A stretch of 41,326 nucleotides of DNA from an uncultured Enterobacterales bacterium (GTDB lineage: Bacteria > Pseudomonadota > Gammaproteobacteria > Enterobacterales > Psychrobiaceae). Positions 9,211-18,463 of the stretch are shown here, piece after piece. Location: the NCBI GenBank assembly GCA_937981905.1, contig CALJMY010000166.1, forward strand, positions 1 through 41,326, in the 5' to 3' direction. Each line of letters starts with the position of its first letter. Position 1 is the stretch's first letter. The notes beneath the pieces were generated by a model. That model was not told where the DNA came from. It saw only the letters and a program-made list of their open reading frames with translations, and ran no database searches. The position numbers and the translations under genes are program-made.

Positions 9211-9248
9211 ATTAGATAATCTGTTGTATCACAACATTATTATCTAAT
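9211..9248 (+). promoter_or_regulatory. Large dyad upstream of the thiamine uptake operon
   Basis: Outer arms ATTAGATAAT (9211-9220) and ATTATCTAAT (9239-9248) pair over 10 bp. Inner arms TGTTGT (9222-9227) and ACAACA (9231-9236) pair over 6 bp around ATC. The whole ends 15 nt before the receptor ATG. GATAAT within the left arm (9215-9220) could be a -10 element, in which case the dyad would be an operator. Otherwise it is a hairpin in the leader that hides the start region. It has no T-tract, so it is not a normal terminator for lpxM. No TPP riboswitch consensus is present here. Confidence 0.55.
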
Positions 9249-9263
9249 TAACTGGATCACACA

Positions 9264-11390
9264 ATGAAACCTGCGTTATCACTTATTACCCTTGCTATAT
9301 TAAGCAGTCCATCTTTTGCTGAATCGACGTCTAATGACTTAGAAATCATTGAAGTTACGTCTAATTTTCGACAAGTTAATTTAATGAAAACACAAGGCAG
9401 TATCAGTGTTCTTGATAATAATGACATTGTTGACCGTAATGCATTACACAGTGAAGACTTACTAGGAAAACTAGCTAATGTGAATTTTTCAAGTGGTGCA
9501 AGTCGTGGTAATTTCGTACAAATTCGTGGTATTGGTCTACGTAGTCAATTTGTTGATTCTATTAATCCATCTGTTGGATTATTGATTGATGGCATAAATT
9601 ATTCTGGTTTAGGCGGTGCAGGGGCATTATTTGATGTTGAAGCATTTACCTTATATCGCGGTCCTCAAGGTACTCAATTTGGTAATGACGCATTAGCGGG
9701 TATTATTACGATTGATTCAACTGCTGCAACTGCAGATCAAACTAATCGAGCATTAGTTAGTGTTGGTACATTTGGTAGTTATTCTACAGGTCTTGCCGTT
9801 GGTGGTGCTCTTACAGATAATTTCAATGTTAGATTGTCAGCACAAAAACAAGAAAGTGATGGTTACATCGAAAATGCTTTCCTAAACCGTGATGACACTA
9901 ACAATATCGATGAAAGTAACATTAAACTTAAAACCAACTGGCAAGTGAACAAAGATTTAGTGATTGATACAACGCTTCATTATATTGATGTTGATAATGG
10001 ATATGATGCGTTTAGTTTAGATCAAAATAGAACGACGTTATCTGATGAGCCAGGTGAAGATAAACAACGCACTAAAGCTATTGGTGTGAATGCAAAATAT
10101 ACAGGGTTTGATGGCGTTGAATTACAAGTTATTGCTTCAAGTTTAGACAGTGACTTAACGTATAGTTTCGATGAGGATTGGTCATTTGTTGGTATTCGTC
10201 CTTTTTGGGAATATAGCTACTTTGATTCTTACGATAGAACCCGTGAACAAAATACTGCTGACATTCGTATAGTGTCAGATGGTTTTACGTTATTTAATAA
10301 CACAACATCTTGGGTTGGCGGTGTTTATGTCAGTGAACGAGATAGTGGGTTAGTTAGATCTCGTCGGAAAGACGATACAGATGTTAGTTTTAGCAGTGAA
10401 AATGAACACCTAGATACTGCTATTTATGGTCAGATGACTTATCAGAAATCGGAAAAAACAACGATCACTTTAGGTGTGCGTATTGGTCAATACGATATCG
10501 ACTATACAGACAGCCAACTAATCAGCAAATCGCTTGATGACACATTACTTGGTTTCAATTTTAATATTACTAATGAAGTTAATGAGCAAGCGACAACTTA
10601 CTTTACATTATCAAGTTCAGAAAAAGCGGGTGGTGTGAATAGTGATGCACTCTCTAAAATTAATAGTTTTGCTAACATTGATCAACGTAATCAATTACTA
10701 GAAAATACAACGTTTGATACTGAAACTCTTTACAGCGCTGAATTTGGTGTTAAAGGTCGCAGCCTTGATAATAAATTAACGGTTAAATTAGCCGCATTTT
10801 ATAACTACCGTGAAAATGCGCAGTTGAAAAGTGGTATTACCGGCACTTCAGACAATAACACACCTGAATTTGTTGACTATTTTGATAATGCAGACTCTGG
10901 GCGTGGTTATGGTTTAGAACTTGAAACACGTTACAGCTATACTGACAATTTAGATCTTTATTACAATGTTGGCTACTTAATCACGCGTATTAAAGATTTT
11001 GAAGTTGTAAGAGAAGACCAAGAAAACCTTGATTTAAACAATCGTAATATGGCGCATGCACCTGAATATCAATTTGCTGTGGGTGCTAATTATAGTCACG
11101 ATAATGGTTTCTATGCCAATGTAGAAGTACAGGGTAAAGATTCATTCTTTTTCTCAGACGGTCATAATCAACAATCAGATTTCTACGCACTAACGAATGC
11201 TTCATTAGGCTTCCAAGCTGATAATTGGCGTCTAAATTTAGCGGCAAATAACATATTTGATAGAGATTATGCGACTCGTGGTTTCTTCTTTGGTAACGAC
11301 CCACGTGAAGGTGTTGAATATACGGCAATCAATTATGTTCAGTTAGGTGCACCTGAAACAATTAATTTATCATTAGAAGTTAATTGGTAA
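9264..11390 (+). CDS. TonB-dependent outer-membrane receptor, probably for thiamine
   Basis: A 708-residue outer-membrane transporter. A signal peptide (MKPALSLITLAILSSPSFA) is followed by a TonB-box-like LEIIEVTS, a plug domain (residues 40-150, with SVGLLIDGINYSG and LYRGPQGTQFGNDALAGIITI) and a long beta-barrel. The barrel ends in INLSLEVNW, an aromatic C terminus as expected for Bam-dependent insertion. Its stop codon overlaps the next start (TAATG), so it is in one operon with a thiamine-binding protein, a PnuC-type transporter and a sugar-kinase-like phosphotransferase. Thiamine as substrate is inferred from these neighbours, not from the receptor itself. Confidence 0.85.
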   Translation: MKPALSLITLAILSSPSFAESTSNDLEIIEVTSNFRQVNLMKTQGSISVLDNNDIVDRNALHSEDLLGKLANVNFSSGASRGNFVQIRGIGLRSQFVDSINPSVGLLIDGINYSGLGGAGALFDVEAFTLYRGPQGTQFGNDALAGIITIDSTAATADQTNRALVSVGTFGSYSTGLAVGGALTDNFNVRLSAQKQESDGYIENAFLNRDDTNNIDESNIKLKTNWQVNKDLVIDTTLHYIDVDNGYDAFSLDQNRTTLSDEPGEDKQRTKAIGVNAKYTGFDGVELQVIASSLDSDLTYSFDEDWSFVGIRPFWEYSYFDSYDRTREQNTADIRIVSDGFTLFNNTTSWVGGVYVSERDSGLVRSRRKDDTDVSFSSENEHLDTAIYGQMTYQKSEKTTITLGVRIGQYDIDYTDSQLISKSLDDTLLGFNFNITNEVNEQATTYFTLSSSEKAGGVNSDALSKINSFANIDQRNQLLENTTFDTETLYSAEFGVKGRSLDNKLTVKLAAFYNYRENAQLKSGITGTSDNNTPEFVDYFDNADSGRGYGLELETRYSYTDNLDLYYNVGYLITRIKDFEVVREDQENLDLNNRNMAHAPEYQFAVGANYSHDNGFYANVEVQGKDSFFFSDGHNQQSDFYALTNASLGFQADNWRLNLAANNIFDRDYATRGFFFGNDPREGVEYTAINYVQLGAPETINLSLEVNW

Positions 11391-11659
11391 TGAAGTTATC
11401 AGTTGAGATCAGTAATTATCCACTGAATGAAGCGTATATACCGCCTATTAAAGATTTTATTGAGCGTTTACAAGCTAATGAGCTATTACGCATTAGCTGT
11501 AACACCATGAGTACCCAAATTTTTGGTGAATATGATGATGTTATGAATGTGCTTGGTGCCGAGATGAAATCATCATTTGAACGATTTGGTAAAATGATTT
11601 TTGTGTGTAAGTTTATTAATAGCGATTTAGACCCAGCATTAAACCCTCACAATGATTGA
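11390..11659 (+). CDS. Small thiamine-binding protein (Thiamine_BP / MTH1187-YkoF family)
   Basis: An 89-residue single-domain protein beginning MKLSVEISNYPLNEAYIPPI. It has the family pattern SVEIS-YPL, IxxFIERL, then MSTQIFGEYDDVM and an ERFGKMIFVCKF strand. Related proteins bind hydroxymethylpyrimidine or thiamine in a ferredoxin-like fold. No signal peptide is seen, so it is probably cytoplasmic. The ATG at 11390 overlaps the receptor stop by one base; a TTG at 11384 in frame is less likely. Its stop overlaps the next gene by 8 bp. Confidence 0.85.
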   Translation: MKLSVEISNYPLNEAYIPPIKDFIERLQANELLRISCNTMSTQIFGEYDDVMNVLGAEMKSSFERFGKMIFVCKFINSDLDPALNPHND

Positions 11660-12272
11660 TTTCCTTCAAAGTGCTATTAATGAATTACTCGCTAGCTCCT
11701 TATGGGAGCTAGCGGCTGTTGTTCTTGCTATTGCTTATTTATTATTAGCGATGAAACAAAGTCAATGGTGTTGGCCTGCTGCTTTTATTAGCACAGCTAT
11801 TTACACTGTCCTTTTTTGGGAAAGTGCATTATTGATGGAATCAGTTCTAAACGCATATTATTTATTAATGGCTGTATATGGTTGGTGGGTCTGGCATCAA
11901 AAAGATGATGTAGGTACTGAACAACCAATTGTTTCTTGGCAATTAATAACCCATGGTAAAGTGATTGGTGGTTTAGCTATTATTAGTACGATGCTTGGTT
12001 ATTTAATGGCAAATTATACCAATGCTGATTACGCTTATTTAGATACCACAACAACTGTTTTTGCTGTTTTTACGACATGGATGGTCATTAAAAAAGTGCT
12101 AGAAAACTGGCTATATTGGATAGTGATAAATTGTGCATCTATTTATCTCTATCTAGTTAAAGACTTTAATTTAACGGTGCTTTTATTCATTGTTTATTGT
12201 GTTATAGCTGTCTGGGGATATAAAGAGTGGCGTTCAAGTTATTTAAAATATAATGAGAAAACCGTTAACTAA
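11652..12272 (+). CDS. pnuT: PnuC-family vitamin transporter (PnuT-like, thiamine)
   Basis: A 206-residue membrane protein with about seven hydrophobic helices. It has the PnuC signature of the Trp-rich YYLLMAVYGWWVWHQK segment, the NWLYWIVINCASIYLYLVKDF segment and a C-terminal YKEW. PnuC-type proteins move vitamins by facilitated diffusion, and uptake is driven by phosphorylation inside the cell. The following kinase-like gene and the preceding thiamine-binding gene point to thiamine (PnuT) rather than nicotinamide riboside (PnuC). It overlaps both neighbours, a sign of tight translational coupling. Confidence 0.85.
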   Translation: MIDFLQSAINELLASSLWELAAVVLAIAYLLLAMKQSQWCWPAAFISTAIYTVLFWESALLMESVLNAYYLLMAVYGWWVWHQKDDVGTEQPIVSWQLITHGKVIGGLAIISTMLGYLMANYTNADYAYLDTTTTVFAVFTTWMVIKKVLENWLYWIVINCASIYLYLVKDFNLTVLLFIVYCVIAVWGYKEWRSSYLKYNEKTVN

Positions 12273-13170
12273 ATCATTCAAACCAAGAGAGTCATTAACA
12301 GTGTTAACGTTAAATCAGTTACAGACATTAACAATATTTACCGACATTAATATTATTAGTATTGCTCCTTTAACAGATGGTTTAAGTCATCAATTATATA
12401 AAATGAGTTATAACAGTCACAATGATGAACTTGAATATTGTGTCTTACGATTTATTAGCGCTGATATAAAACAAACATCACAAGAATATTTAATTATGCA
12501 ACAGACCTATGCACTAGGTTTATCTCCTAAACCTAGTACATTACTTGATGTTACCGATCAAGTAGGGCAATGTTGTACATTAATTGTTATGGACTTTGTC
12601 GAGGGTGATTTAGCAATTAATAAGCCTTTAAATAATAAAGTAATCACTCAATTATCAAACTTTCTAGCCATACTTCATCAAACTTCTATCACCAACTCTA
12701 GTTTGACAAAATCAACCAATACACCCGATTTATTAGATGAATATTGGGCTGTATTTAATATGAAAACATTAAACTGCATCAAACGGTTTGCTGAAATAAA
12801 ACGCGCTGTTCAAACAATGCAGTTTGATAACTCATGTCTTATTCATGGTGATTTAAACCTATCTAATATATTAATAACACCAGATAAAATGACATGGATT
12901 GATTGGGAGTATTCATCGATAGGTGATCCGTATTTTGACTACGCGACCTTATGCGTTGAATCAACAAGTAATATCGAAGAAAAATTGATTACAGCGTTAG
13001 AAGCTAATGAATTAACTGATATAAGAATTGATAGAGAGCGTCTTAGGTTATTTAAATTATATTATGCAGCAACATGTTGGTTATGGTCACCTGCGTTATC
13101 AGGGAAACCATACACCCAACATCGTTACCGTTATGAAGCGATTGTTGATCAGCTACTAATAACTGGCTGA
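12253..13170 (+). CDS. Thiamine kinase-like phosphotransferase (APH/choline kinase fold)
   Basis: A 305-residue kinase-fold protein. Active-site motifs are HGDLNLSNIL (Brenner motif with catalytic Asp, near residue 198) and the metal-binding IDWEYSSIGDPYFD (near residue 215). It resembles ThiK/YcfN and choline kinases. It would trap imported thiamine as its phosphate. The ATG at 12253 lies 20 bp inside pnuT. A GTG at 12301, preceded by AAGAGAG, is an alternative start giving 289 residues. Its last 22 bp overlap the convergent YvcK-like gene. Confidence 0.78.
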   Translation: MRKPLTKSFKPRESLTVLTLNQLQTLTIFTDINIISIAPLTDGLSHQLYKMSYNSHNDELEYCVLRFISADIKQTSQEYLIMQQTYALGLSPKPSTLLDVTDQVGQCCTLIVMDFVEGDLAINKPLNNKVITQLSNFLAILHQTSITNSSLTKSTNTPDLLDEYWAVFNMKTLNCIKRFAEIKRAVQTMQFDNSCLIHGDLNLSNILITPDKMTWIDWEYSSIGDPYFDYATLCVESTSNIEEKLITALEANELTDIRIDRERLRLFKLYYAATCWLWSPALSGKPYTQHRYRYEAIVDQLLITG

Positions 13171-14156
13171 TTAATCAATTCGTTATAAACATCAGATATA
13201 GCATTCTGTAATTTAGCTCTATCGTGATACACCGACGTTTCACTTTTGATATCACGGTAATAGTAAACATCTTTTACTTTCGTTGTTTCTGATTGAAGCA
13301 AAATAGCATCAGGCGTCGCTAATTTTGTCATCTCTTGTGACCAACGTAAAAGACCTGATTTAGTAATATTTCCGGCTGGGCTATCTTCGGCAATTAGGTT
13401 TGTAATGAATATTTTCTTTGCTTTGCTGTTTGCGATAGCTTTTTGTAACTCTGGTAATAATAACGGAGGCATAATACTCGTCAGTAAACTTCCAGGGCCA
13501 ATAATTATTAATTGTGCTTGTTCAATTGCTTTAATTGCTTCTGGGGTTGCACTAACTGTCGGTTCAAGTAGTAAGCGTTGCGGCATATCAGGCATTTTAT
13601 CAATTCTAATCTCGCCAAATATACGCTGCTTTTGTTCGCTTACTGCGACTAAATGCGTTGGTTGTTCCGACATTGGAATAATAGCGCTTTTAACTTGGAG
13701 CATTTCTCGAATTAAATTAATCGCATCAAGTGGTCTTACACTCATTTGATCTAAAGCTAACAGCATTAAATTACCAAGGTTATGGTCAGCGATATCACCA
13801 TTACCCGTGAAACGATATTCAAACATTGAGCGAGCGATTGTTGGCGTTGTTGTTAATTGATGGATGCAGTTACGTAAATCACCCCACGCAATACAATCTT
13901 CACTTTCACGTAATCGACCTGTCGATCCACCGTTATCTGTCGTTGTTACTATTCCTGTGAGTTTCTCACCTAAATGACAAAGAGAAGATAAAACACGACC
14001 TAAGCCATGACCGCCGCCAATAGCAACAACATGATCTAGTTTTGAGAAAGGAGAAGAATCATTAGCATCTATAGGATTACATCCTAAGTCACAAAGTGAT
14101 GGGCTAGAAAGTTGAGAGGTAGCCATAAAAAAACCAAATAATACAAGAAACTTCAT
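13149..14156 (-). CDS. YvcK/CofD-like protein (gluconeogenesis factor family)
   Basis: A 335-residue member of the CofD/YvcK superfamily, similar to E. coli YbhK. Signatures are VVAIGGGHGLGRVLSSL (nucleotide-sugar loop, near residue 42), VTTTDNGGSTGRLRE, GDLRNCIHQL, DHNLGNLMLLAL and IIIGPGSLLTSIMPPLL. In Bacillus YvcK binds UDP-sugars and affects cell-wall growth on gluconeogenic carbon; a similar role here is only inferred. The first 40 residues are atypical (hydrophobic then Cys-rich). A start at 14126 (MATSQLSS) is possible, and neither start has a clear ribosome site. Confidence 0.8.
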   Translation of the reverse strand: MKFLVLFGFFMATSQLSSPSLCDLGCNPIDANDSSPFSKLDHVVAIGGGHGLGRVLSSLCHLGEKLTGIVTTTDNGGSTGRLRESEDCIAWGDLRNCIHQLTTTPTIARSMFEYRFTGNGDIADHNLGNLMLLALDQMSVRPLDAINLIREMLQVKSAIIPMSEQPTHLVAVSEQKQRIFGEIRIDKMPDMPQRLLLEPTVSATPEAIKAIEQAQLIIIGPGSLLTSIMPPLLLPELQKAIANSKAKKIFITNLIAEDSPAGNITKSGLLRWSQEMTKLATPDAILLQSETTKVKDVYYYRDIKSETSVYHDRAKLQNAISDVYNELINQPVISS

Positions 14157-14230
14157 TCTAGTTATTAATGGTCTATTTTACAACTATATCGATGATTTTA
14201 AGCGAAGTTTACCGTTGATGTCACAAAATG

Positions 14231-14497
14231 TTAATAGTTGCAGGTAATATCAATATCCGAAGTTGGTATTGTGCAGCATGTTAATATCTCACCGTCTCTA
14301 ATGTAAGCTAACGGGTCAGTGTTATAAATAACATCTCCACTATTTAGCTTACAACGACAAGCACCACATGTACCATCACGGCAATGATAGTTAACTTTTA
14401 GATTCTGTGACTCAAGGTATTCTAAGGTAGTTAACGTATTATCTTCTGGTATTTTTTCATCCAATAATACGCCATTAAATGTGACACTTTTCATCAT
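14231..14497 (-). CDS. yfaE: YfaE-type [2Fe-2S] ferredoxin for NrdB
   Basis: An 88-residue plant-type ferredoxin. The cluster ligands are visible as HCRDGTCGACRCKL (Cys-x4-Cys-x2-Cys) and the fourth Cys in ILTCCTIP. In E. coli YfaE supplies electrons to regenerate the diferric-tyrosyl cofactor of NrdB. The gene lies 9 nt after nrdB on the same strand, which supports the same role. Its length equals that of the family. Confidence 0.92.
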   Translation of the reverse strand: MMKSVTFNGVLLDEKIPEDNTLTTLEYLESQNLKVNYHCRDGTCGACRCKLNSGDVIYNTDPLAYIRDGEILTCCTIPTSDIDITCNY

Positions 14498-14506
14498 TTT
14501 ATTATA

Positions 14507-15637
14507 TTACAAGTCAAAGTCATCAAACTCATCGTTATCAAGCTCACTGTCAATTTGTCCTACTAGGTATGAACTAATTTCAGACTCTTGTGGAGCAACT
14601 TGTACATTGTCCGACACCAAGTATGAATTAATCCAAGGTAGAGGATTAGTTTTAGTGGCGAATGGTGGCTCGTGGCCAATAACAATTAGACGTTGGTTAG
14701 CAATATATTCAACATATTGTTTTAATATCTCGCTATTCATTCCAATCATTGAACCGTCTTTAAATAAATAATCAGCCCATGCTTTTTCTTGATCAACAAC
14801 ATCTAAGAAAATTTGCAAACCTTCGTCTTTCATTTGTTCACTAATTTCTTTCATCTCAGGGTCGTCTTTACCTTCCGCCCATAAATTCAAGATATGTTGT
14901 GTACCGGTTAAATGAACTGATTCATCACGTGCAATAAGCTTAATAATTTTTGAATTACCTTCCAATAATTCACGCTCAGCAAATGCAAACGAACAGGCAA
15001 AACTTACATAGAAACGTACTGCTTCTAGTGCATTTACAGAACACATACATAAGAATAAACGCTCTTTAAGCTTACGCATATTTACTTCTATTGAACGACC
15101 TTCAACCTCATAAGTTCCTTCACCTTGCGATTGTAATAATTGCGTAGTAACAATTACATCATCAAAGTATTTTGCAATATCAGTCGCACGATTTAAGATA
15201 TTTTCATTTAATAAAATATCATCAAATACTTCACTTGGATCAGTAAACAGATTACGTAAAATATGTGTGTATGAACGAGAATGAATAGTTTCAAAAAAGC
15301 CCCAAGTCTCAATCCATGTTTCCATTTCTGGTAACGATACGATTGGTAACAAGGTAACGTTTACACTTCGCGCTGCAATTGAATCAAGTAACGTTTGATA
15401 CTTTAAATTACTAATAAATATATGCTGTTCGCTTGGCGTTAATTTCTTCCAATCCATGCTATCTCTAGAAATATCGATTTCTTCGGGACGCCAGAAAAAT
15501 GAAATTTGTTTTTCGATTAGTTTTTCGAAAATAGGCAATTTTTGCTGATCAAAGCGCGATACATTTACCGAATTTCCTAAAAACATAGGTTCGAGTAATG
15601 GATTGTTTTTCGTTTGATTAAACGTTGAGTAGGTCAT
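14507..15637 (-). CDS. nrdB: NrdB, class Ia ribonucleotide reductase small subunit
   Basis: The 376-residue beta subunit carries the diiron-tyrosyl radical cofactor for dNTP synthesis. Conserved segments include [17 protein letters not shown], the iron-ligand and radical-Tyr helix [19 protein letters not shown], and the second ligand helix [21 protein letters not shown]. The C-terminal tail (acidic, ending [10 protein letters not shown]) is the part that docks on NrdA. It lies between nrdA and yfaE, with a strong hairpin in the nrdA-nrdB gap. Confidence 0.97.
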   Translation of the reverse strand: MTYSTFNQTKNNPLLEPMFLGNSVNVSRFDQQKLPIFEKLIEKQISFFWRPEEIDISRDSMDWKKLTPSEQHIFISNLKYQTLLDSIAARSVNVTLLPIVSLPEMETWIETWGFFETIHSRSYTHILRNLFTDPSEVFDDILLNENILNRATDIAKYFDDVIVTTQLLQSQGEGTYEVEGRSIEVNMRKLKERLFLCMCSVNALEAVRFYVSFACSFAFAERELLEGNSKIIKLIARDESVHLTGTQHILNLWAEGKDDPEMKEISEQMKDEGLQIFLDVVDQEKAWADYLFKDGSMIGMNSEILKQYVEYIANQRLIVIGHEPPFATKTNPLPWINSYLVSDNVQVAPQESEISSYLVGQIDSELDNDEFDDFDL

Positions 15638-15692
15638 TTTGGCCTCTAAACTTGTCTTTGATAAAACAAAGAGTGATTTTATAATTTCATTG

Positions 15693-15725
15693 AAAAACCC
15701 AATAAGTGATTTAACACTTATTGGG
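15693..15725 (-). terminator. Intercistronic hairpin with T-tract between nrdA and nrdB
   Basis: A perfect 11-bp stem CCCAATAAGTG / CACTTATTGGG (15698-15708 with 15715-15725, six-base loop) lies between the nrdA stop and the nrdB start, followed on the minus strand by TTTTT. It could end part of the transcripts, or protect the nrdA message end, so that NrdA and NrdB are made in unequal amounts. Confidence 0.7.
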
Positions 15726-15745
15726 TCTATACTTTATTGGGTGCT

Positions 15746-18031
15746 TTATATTTTACACGCGCCGCCTTCACAGCCATCATCTTCTTTTTCGATAACAATA
15801 TCGCCTTGTGCGTCATCAGCACCATCACGTGTATTATGATAATAAAGAGTTTTAACACCAAATTTATAAGCCGTTAATAAGTCTTTAATAATCCCTTTGA
15901 TAGGGACTTTACCGCTTTCAAATTTACTTGGGTCATAATTTGTATTGGCTGAAATTGCTTGGTCAACAAATTTTTGCATGATACCAACAAGGTGGATATA
16001 CCCATCGTTGTTTGGAATAGTCCATAACAGTTCGTAGTTTTCACGTAAGGTTAAATATTCAGGCACAACTTGCTTTAAAATACCATCTTTACTTGATTTA
16101 ACACTGATTAAACCACGTGGTGGCTCAATGCCGTTAGTTGCATTTGATATTTGCGATGACGTTTCTGATGGCATTAATGCAGATACTGTTGAATTACGTA
16201 AACCATGAGTAGTGATTTCAGTACGCAGTGCTTCCCAATCTAGATTTAGTTCGTTTGAACATAACTTATCTAATTCTTTCTTGTAGGTATCAATTGGTAA
16301 GATGCCTTTTGAATAAGTTGTTTCATTAAACCACTCACAAGGACCCAATTCTTTCGCTAAATCATTTGATGCTTTGAGTAAATAATATTGAATCGCTTCG
16401 AATGTTTCGTGGGTTAAGCGGTTTGCACTACCATCTGAATATCTAACACCATTTTTTGCTAAGTAATACGCATAGTTGATTACACCTACGCCTAATGTAC
16501 GACGGTTAATACTTGATTGTTGTGCGGCAATAATAGGGTAGTTTTGATAACTCAATAAGTTATCAAGAGCACGTACCGTTAATTCAGCTAATTCTTCTAA
16601 ATCATCTAATGATTTGATCATGCCTAAGTTAAAAGCTGACAACGTACATAATGCAATTTCACCATTAGGATCATCAAGAGTTTGTAATGGTTTTGTTGGT
16701 AGAGCAATCTCTAAACATAAGTTTGATTGTTTAATCGGTGCAACACTTGGGTCAAATGGACTGTGCGTATTACAGTGATCAACATTTTGCAGGTAAATAC
16801 GACCTGTACTTGCACGCTCTTGTGCAAATAATGAAAACAATTCAGAAGCTTTGATGGTTTCTTTACGAATTGAATCGTCATTCTCATATTGGGTATATAA
16901 CGCGTCAAATTTATCTTGATCGGCAAAGAATGCATCGTATAAACCTGGAACATCATTTGGTGAGAATAATGTAATGTCACCACCTTTAATTAAACGTTGG
17001 TACATCGTTTTATTAAATTGAACACCATAATCCATATGACGCACACGATTTTCTTCAACACCGCGGTTATTTTTAAGTACTAATAACGACTGAACTTCTA
17101 AATGCCATAATGGGTAAAATAAGGTTGCTGCACCGCCTCGAACGCCACCTTGTGAACAACTTTTAACAGCGGTTTGAAAGTGTTTATAAAAAGGAATACA
17201 ACCCGTGTGATTAGCTTCACCGCCGCGAATGGTACTGCCAATAGCGCGAATACGACCAGCATTAATACCAATGCCTGCACGTTGGCTAACGTATTTAACA
17301 ATTGAACTTGATGTGGCATTGATTGAATCAAGACTATCGCCACACTCAATAAGAACACATGAACTAAATTGTCTTGTTGGCGTTCGAACACCCGCCATAA
17401 TTGGCGTTGGTAAAGATATTTTAAATAATGACGTCGCATTATAAAAACGGATAATGTAATCCATGCGTGTTGCAGCTGGGTATTTTGAAAATAATGCGGC
17501 AGCAATCAACATATACAGGAATTGCGCACTCTCAAATATTTCACCGGTACTACGATTTTGTAGTAAATATTTACCTTCAAGCTGTTTAACGGCCGCGTAA
17601 CTAAAGTTTAAATCACGTGAATGTTCAAGTGCATCATTCATTTGTTCAAATTCAGCTTCAGTATAGTCTGTTAATAAATGCGTATCATAACGACCTTCGG
17701 CACACATTTTTACAGTATGAGCATATAGATGCGGTGGCTCAAACTGACCATAGGCTTTCTTACGAAGATGGAAGATAGCTAAACGTGCAGCCATATATTG
17801 ATAATCAGGGGTTGTTTCTGATATTTGATCTGCAGCAGCTTTTATAACTGTTTCATGAATATCCTTTGTTTCAATGCCCATATAAAACTGAATATGTGCT
17901 TTGATCTCTACTTGAGAGACTGAAACATTTTCTAGCCCTTTAGCTGCCCAATCGAGTACTTTATGGATCTTGTCTAGATCAATAGGTTCTTGCTTGCCAC
18001 TGCGTTTAGTAACTAGTAGGTTTTTATTCAT
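15746..18031 (-). CDS. nrdA: NrdA, class Ia ribonucleotide reductase large subunit
   Basis: The 761-residue alpha subunit reduces ribonucleoside diphosphates. An N-terminal ATP-cone (about residues 5-95, KRSGKQEPIDLDKIHKVLDW) provides dATP/ATP activity control. The catalytic barrel contains the substrate Cys segment QFSSCVLIECGDSLDS and the active-site LCLEIALPT. The C terminus ends DDGCEGGACKI, the CxxxxC thiol pair that re-reduces the active site, as in E. coli. Its upstream region has NrdR and DnaA sites (18153-18278). All key parts are intact. Confidence 0.97.
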   Translation of the reverse strand: MNKNLLVTKRSGKQEPIDLDKIHKVLDWAAKGLENVSVSQVEIKAHIQFYMGIETKDIHETVIKAAADQISETTPDYQYMAARLAIFHLRKKAYGQFEPPHLYAHTVKMCAEGRYDTHLLTDYTEAEFEQMNDALEHSRDLNFSYAAVKQLEGKYLLQNRSTGEIFESAQFLYMLIAAALFSKYPAATRMDYIIRFYNATSLFKISLPTPIMAGVRTPTRQFSSCVLIECGDSLDSINATSSSIVKYVSQRAGIGINAGRIRAIGSTIRGGEANHTGCIPFYKHFQTAVKSCSQGGVRGGAATLFYPLWHLEVQSLLVLKNNRGVEENRVRHMDYGVQFNKTMYQRLIKGGDITLFSPNDVPGLYDAFFADQDKFDALYTQYENDDSIRKETIKASELFSLFAQERASTGRIYLQNVDHCNTHSPFDPSVAPIKQSNLCLEIALPTKPLQTLDDPNGEIALCTLSAFNLGMIKSLDDLEELAELTVRALDNLLSYQNYPIIAAQQSSINRRTLGVGVINYAYYLAKNGVRYSDGSANRLTHETFEAIQYYLLKASNDLAKELGPCEWFNETTYSKGILPIDTYKKELDKLCSNELNLDWEALRTEITTHGLRNSTVSALMPSETSSQISNATNGIEPPRGLISVKSSKDGILKQVVPEYLTLRENYELLWTIPNNDGYIHLVGIMQKFVDQAISANTNYDPSKFESGKVPIKGIIKDLLTAYKFGVKTLYYHNTRDGADDAQGDIVIEKEDDGCEGGACKI

Positions 18032-18152
18032 TATTAATGTCCGTTGCCGTTTATGCTGACCAATATGGTAAAAACAGAAGTAAAGGTAGAGTAAATCGTT
18101 TCAATAACATTGAAATATAGGTAACAGTGAGGATAAATCCACTAAAAACTAT

Positions 18153-18200
18153 CCATACTCTCTAGTGTTTACTTAAGCTTAAATACACAATATATAGGTT
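18153..18200 (-). promoter_or_regulatory. Pair of NrdR boxes upstream of nrdA
   Basis: ACACAATATATAGGTT (18185-18200) closely matches the NrdR-box pattern ACACWATATATWGTGT. A second, weaker copy, CCATACTCTCTAGTGT (18153-18168), matches at about 11 of 16 positions. The copies are 32 bp apart, about three helical turns, as known for NrdR pairs. They lie 120-170 bp upstream of nrdA and cover an AT-rich stretch that can serve as -10. Repression by the NrdR-dATP complex is inferred from family knowledge. Confidence 0.8.
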
Positions 18201-18463
18201 TATAAAATTTATGAGATACAAGATAAGGGGGAACTGACCACAATGCAAGTGTTAAAATATAGAATAAGCTGTGGATAAATTACTTTTTTTTAAAAAGGTT
18301 AGTGGGAACTATCAGTTTGATGATTATCACTCGTTATTTTTCAAAATTTCAATTTATAATCGATATTTTTTAAATATATTTTTATATTTTTTGATCGCTT
18401 ATTTAATGGCTTATTTCAGTTACTATTTCTTCAAATATATCTTCCAATATAGGGTCGTATATT
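18201..18463. promoter_or_regulatory. nrdA upstream region with a perfect DnaA box
   Basis: TTATCCACA, the strongest DnaA-box sequence, is read on the minus strand at 18278-18270, about 75 bp upstream of the NrdR pair. DnaA is known to act on the E. coli nrdAB promoter, so the same link between replication initiation and dNTP supply is likely here. The rest, 18280-18463, is very AT-rich and has no believable gene. A 66-codon frame starting with GTG at 18271 overlaps the DnaA box and looks accidental. Confidence 0.7.

Noticed and set aside
9163-9263. TPP riboswitch before the thiamine receptor
   Set aside because: The conserved CTGAGA and ACCTGATCTGG segments were looked for and are absent.
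13149-13170. 22-bp overlap of convergent genes as a sign of a wrong gene end
   Set aside because: Both frames keep conserved family sequence up to near the end, so the overlap is real and unremarkable.
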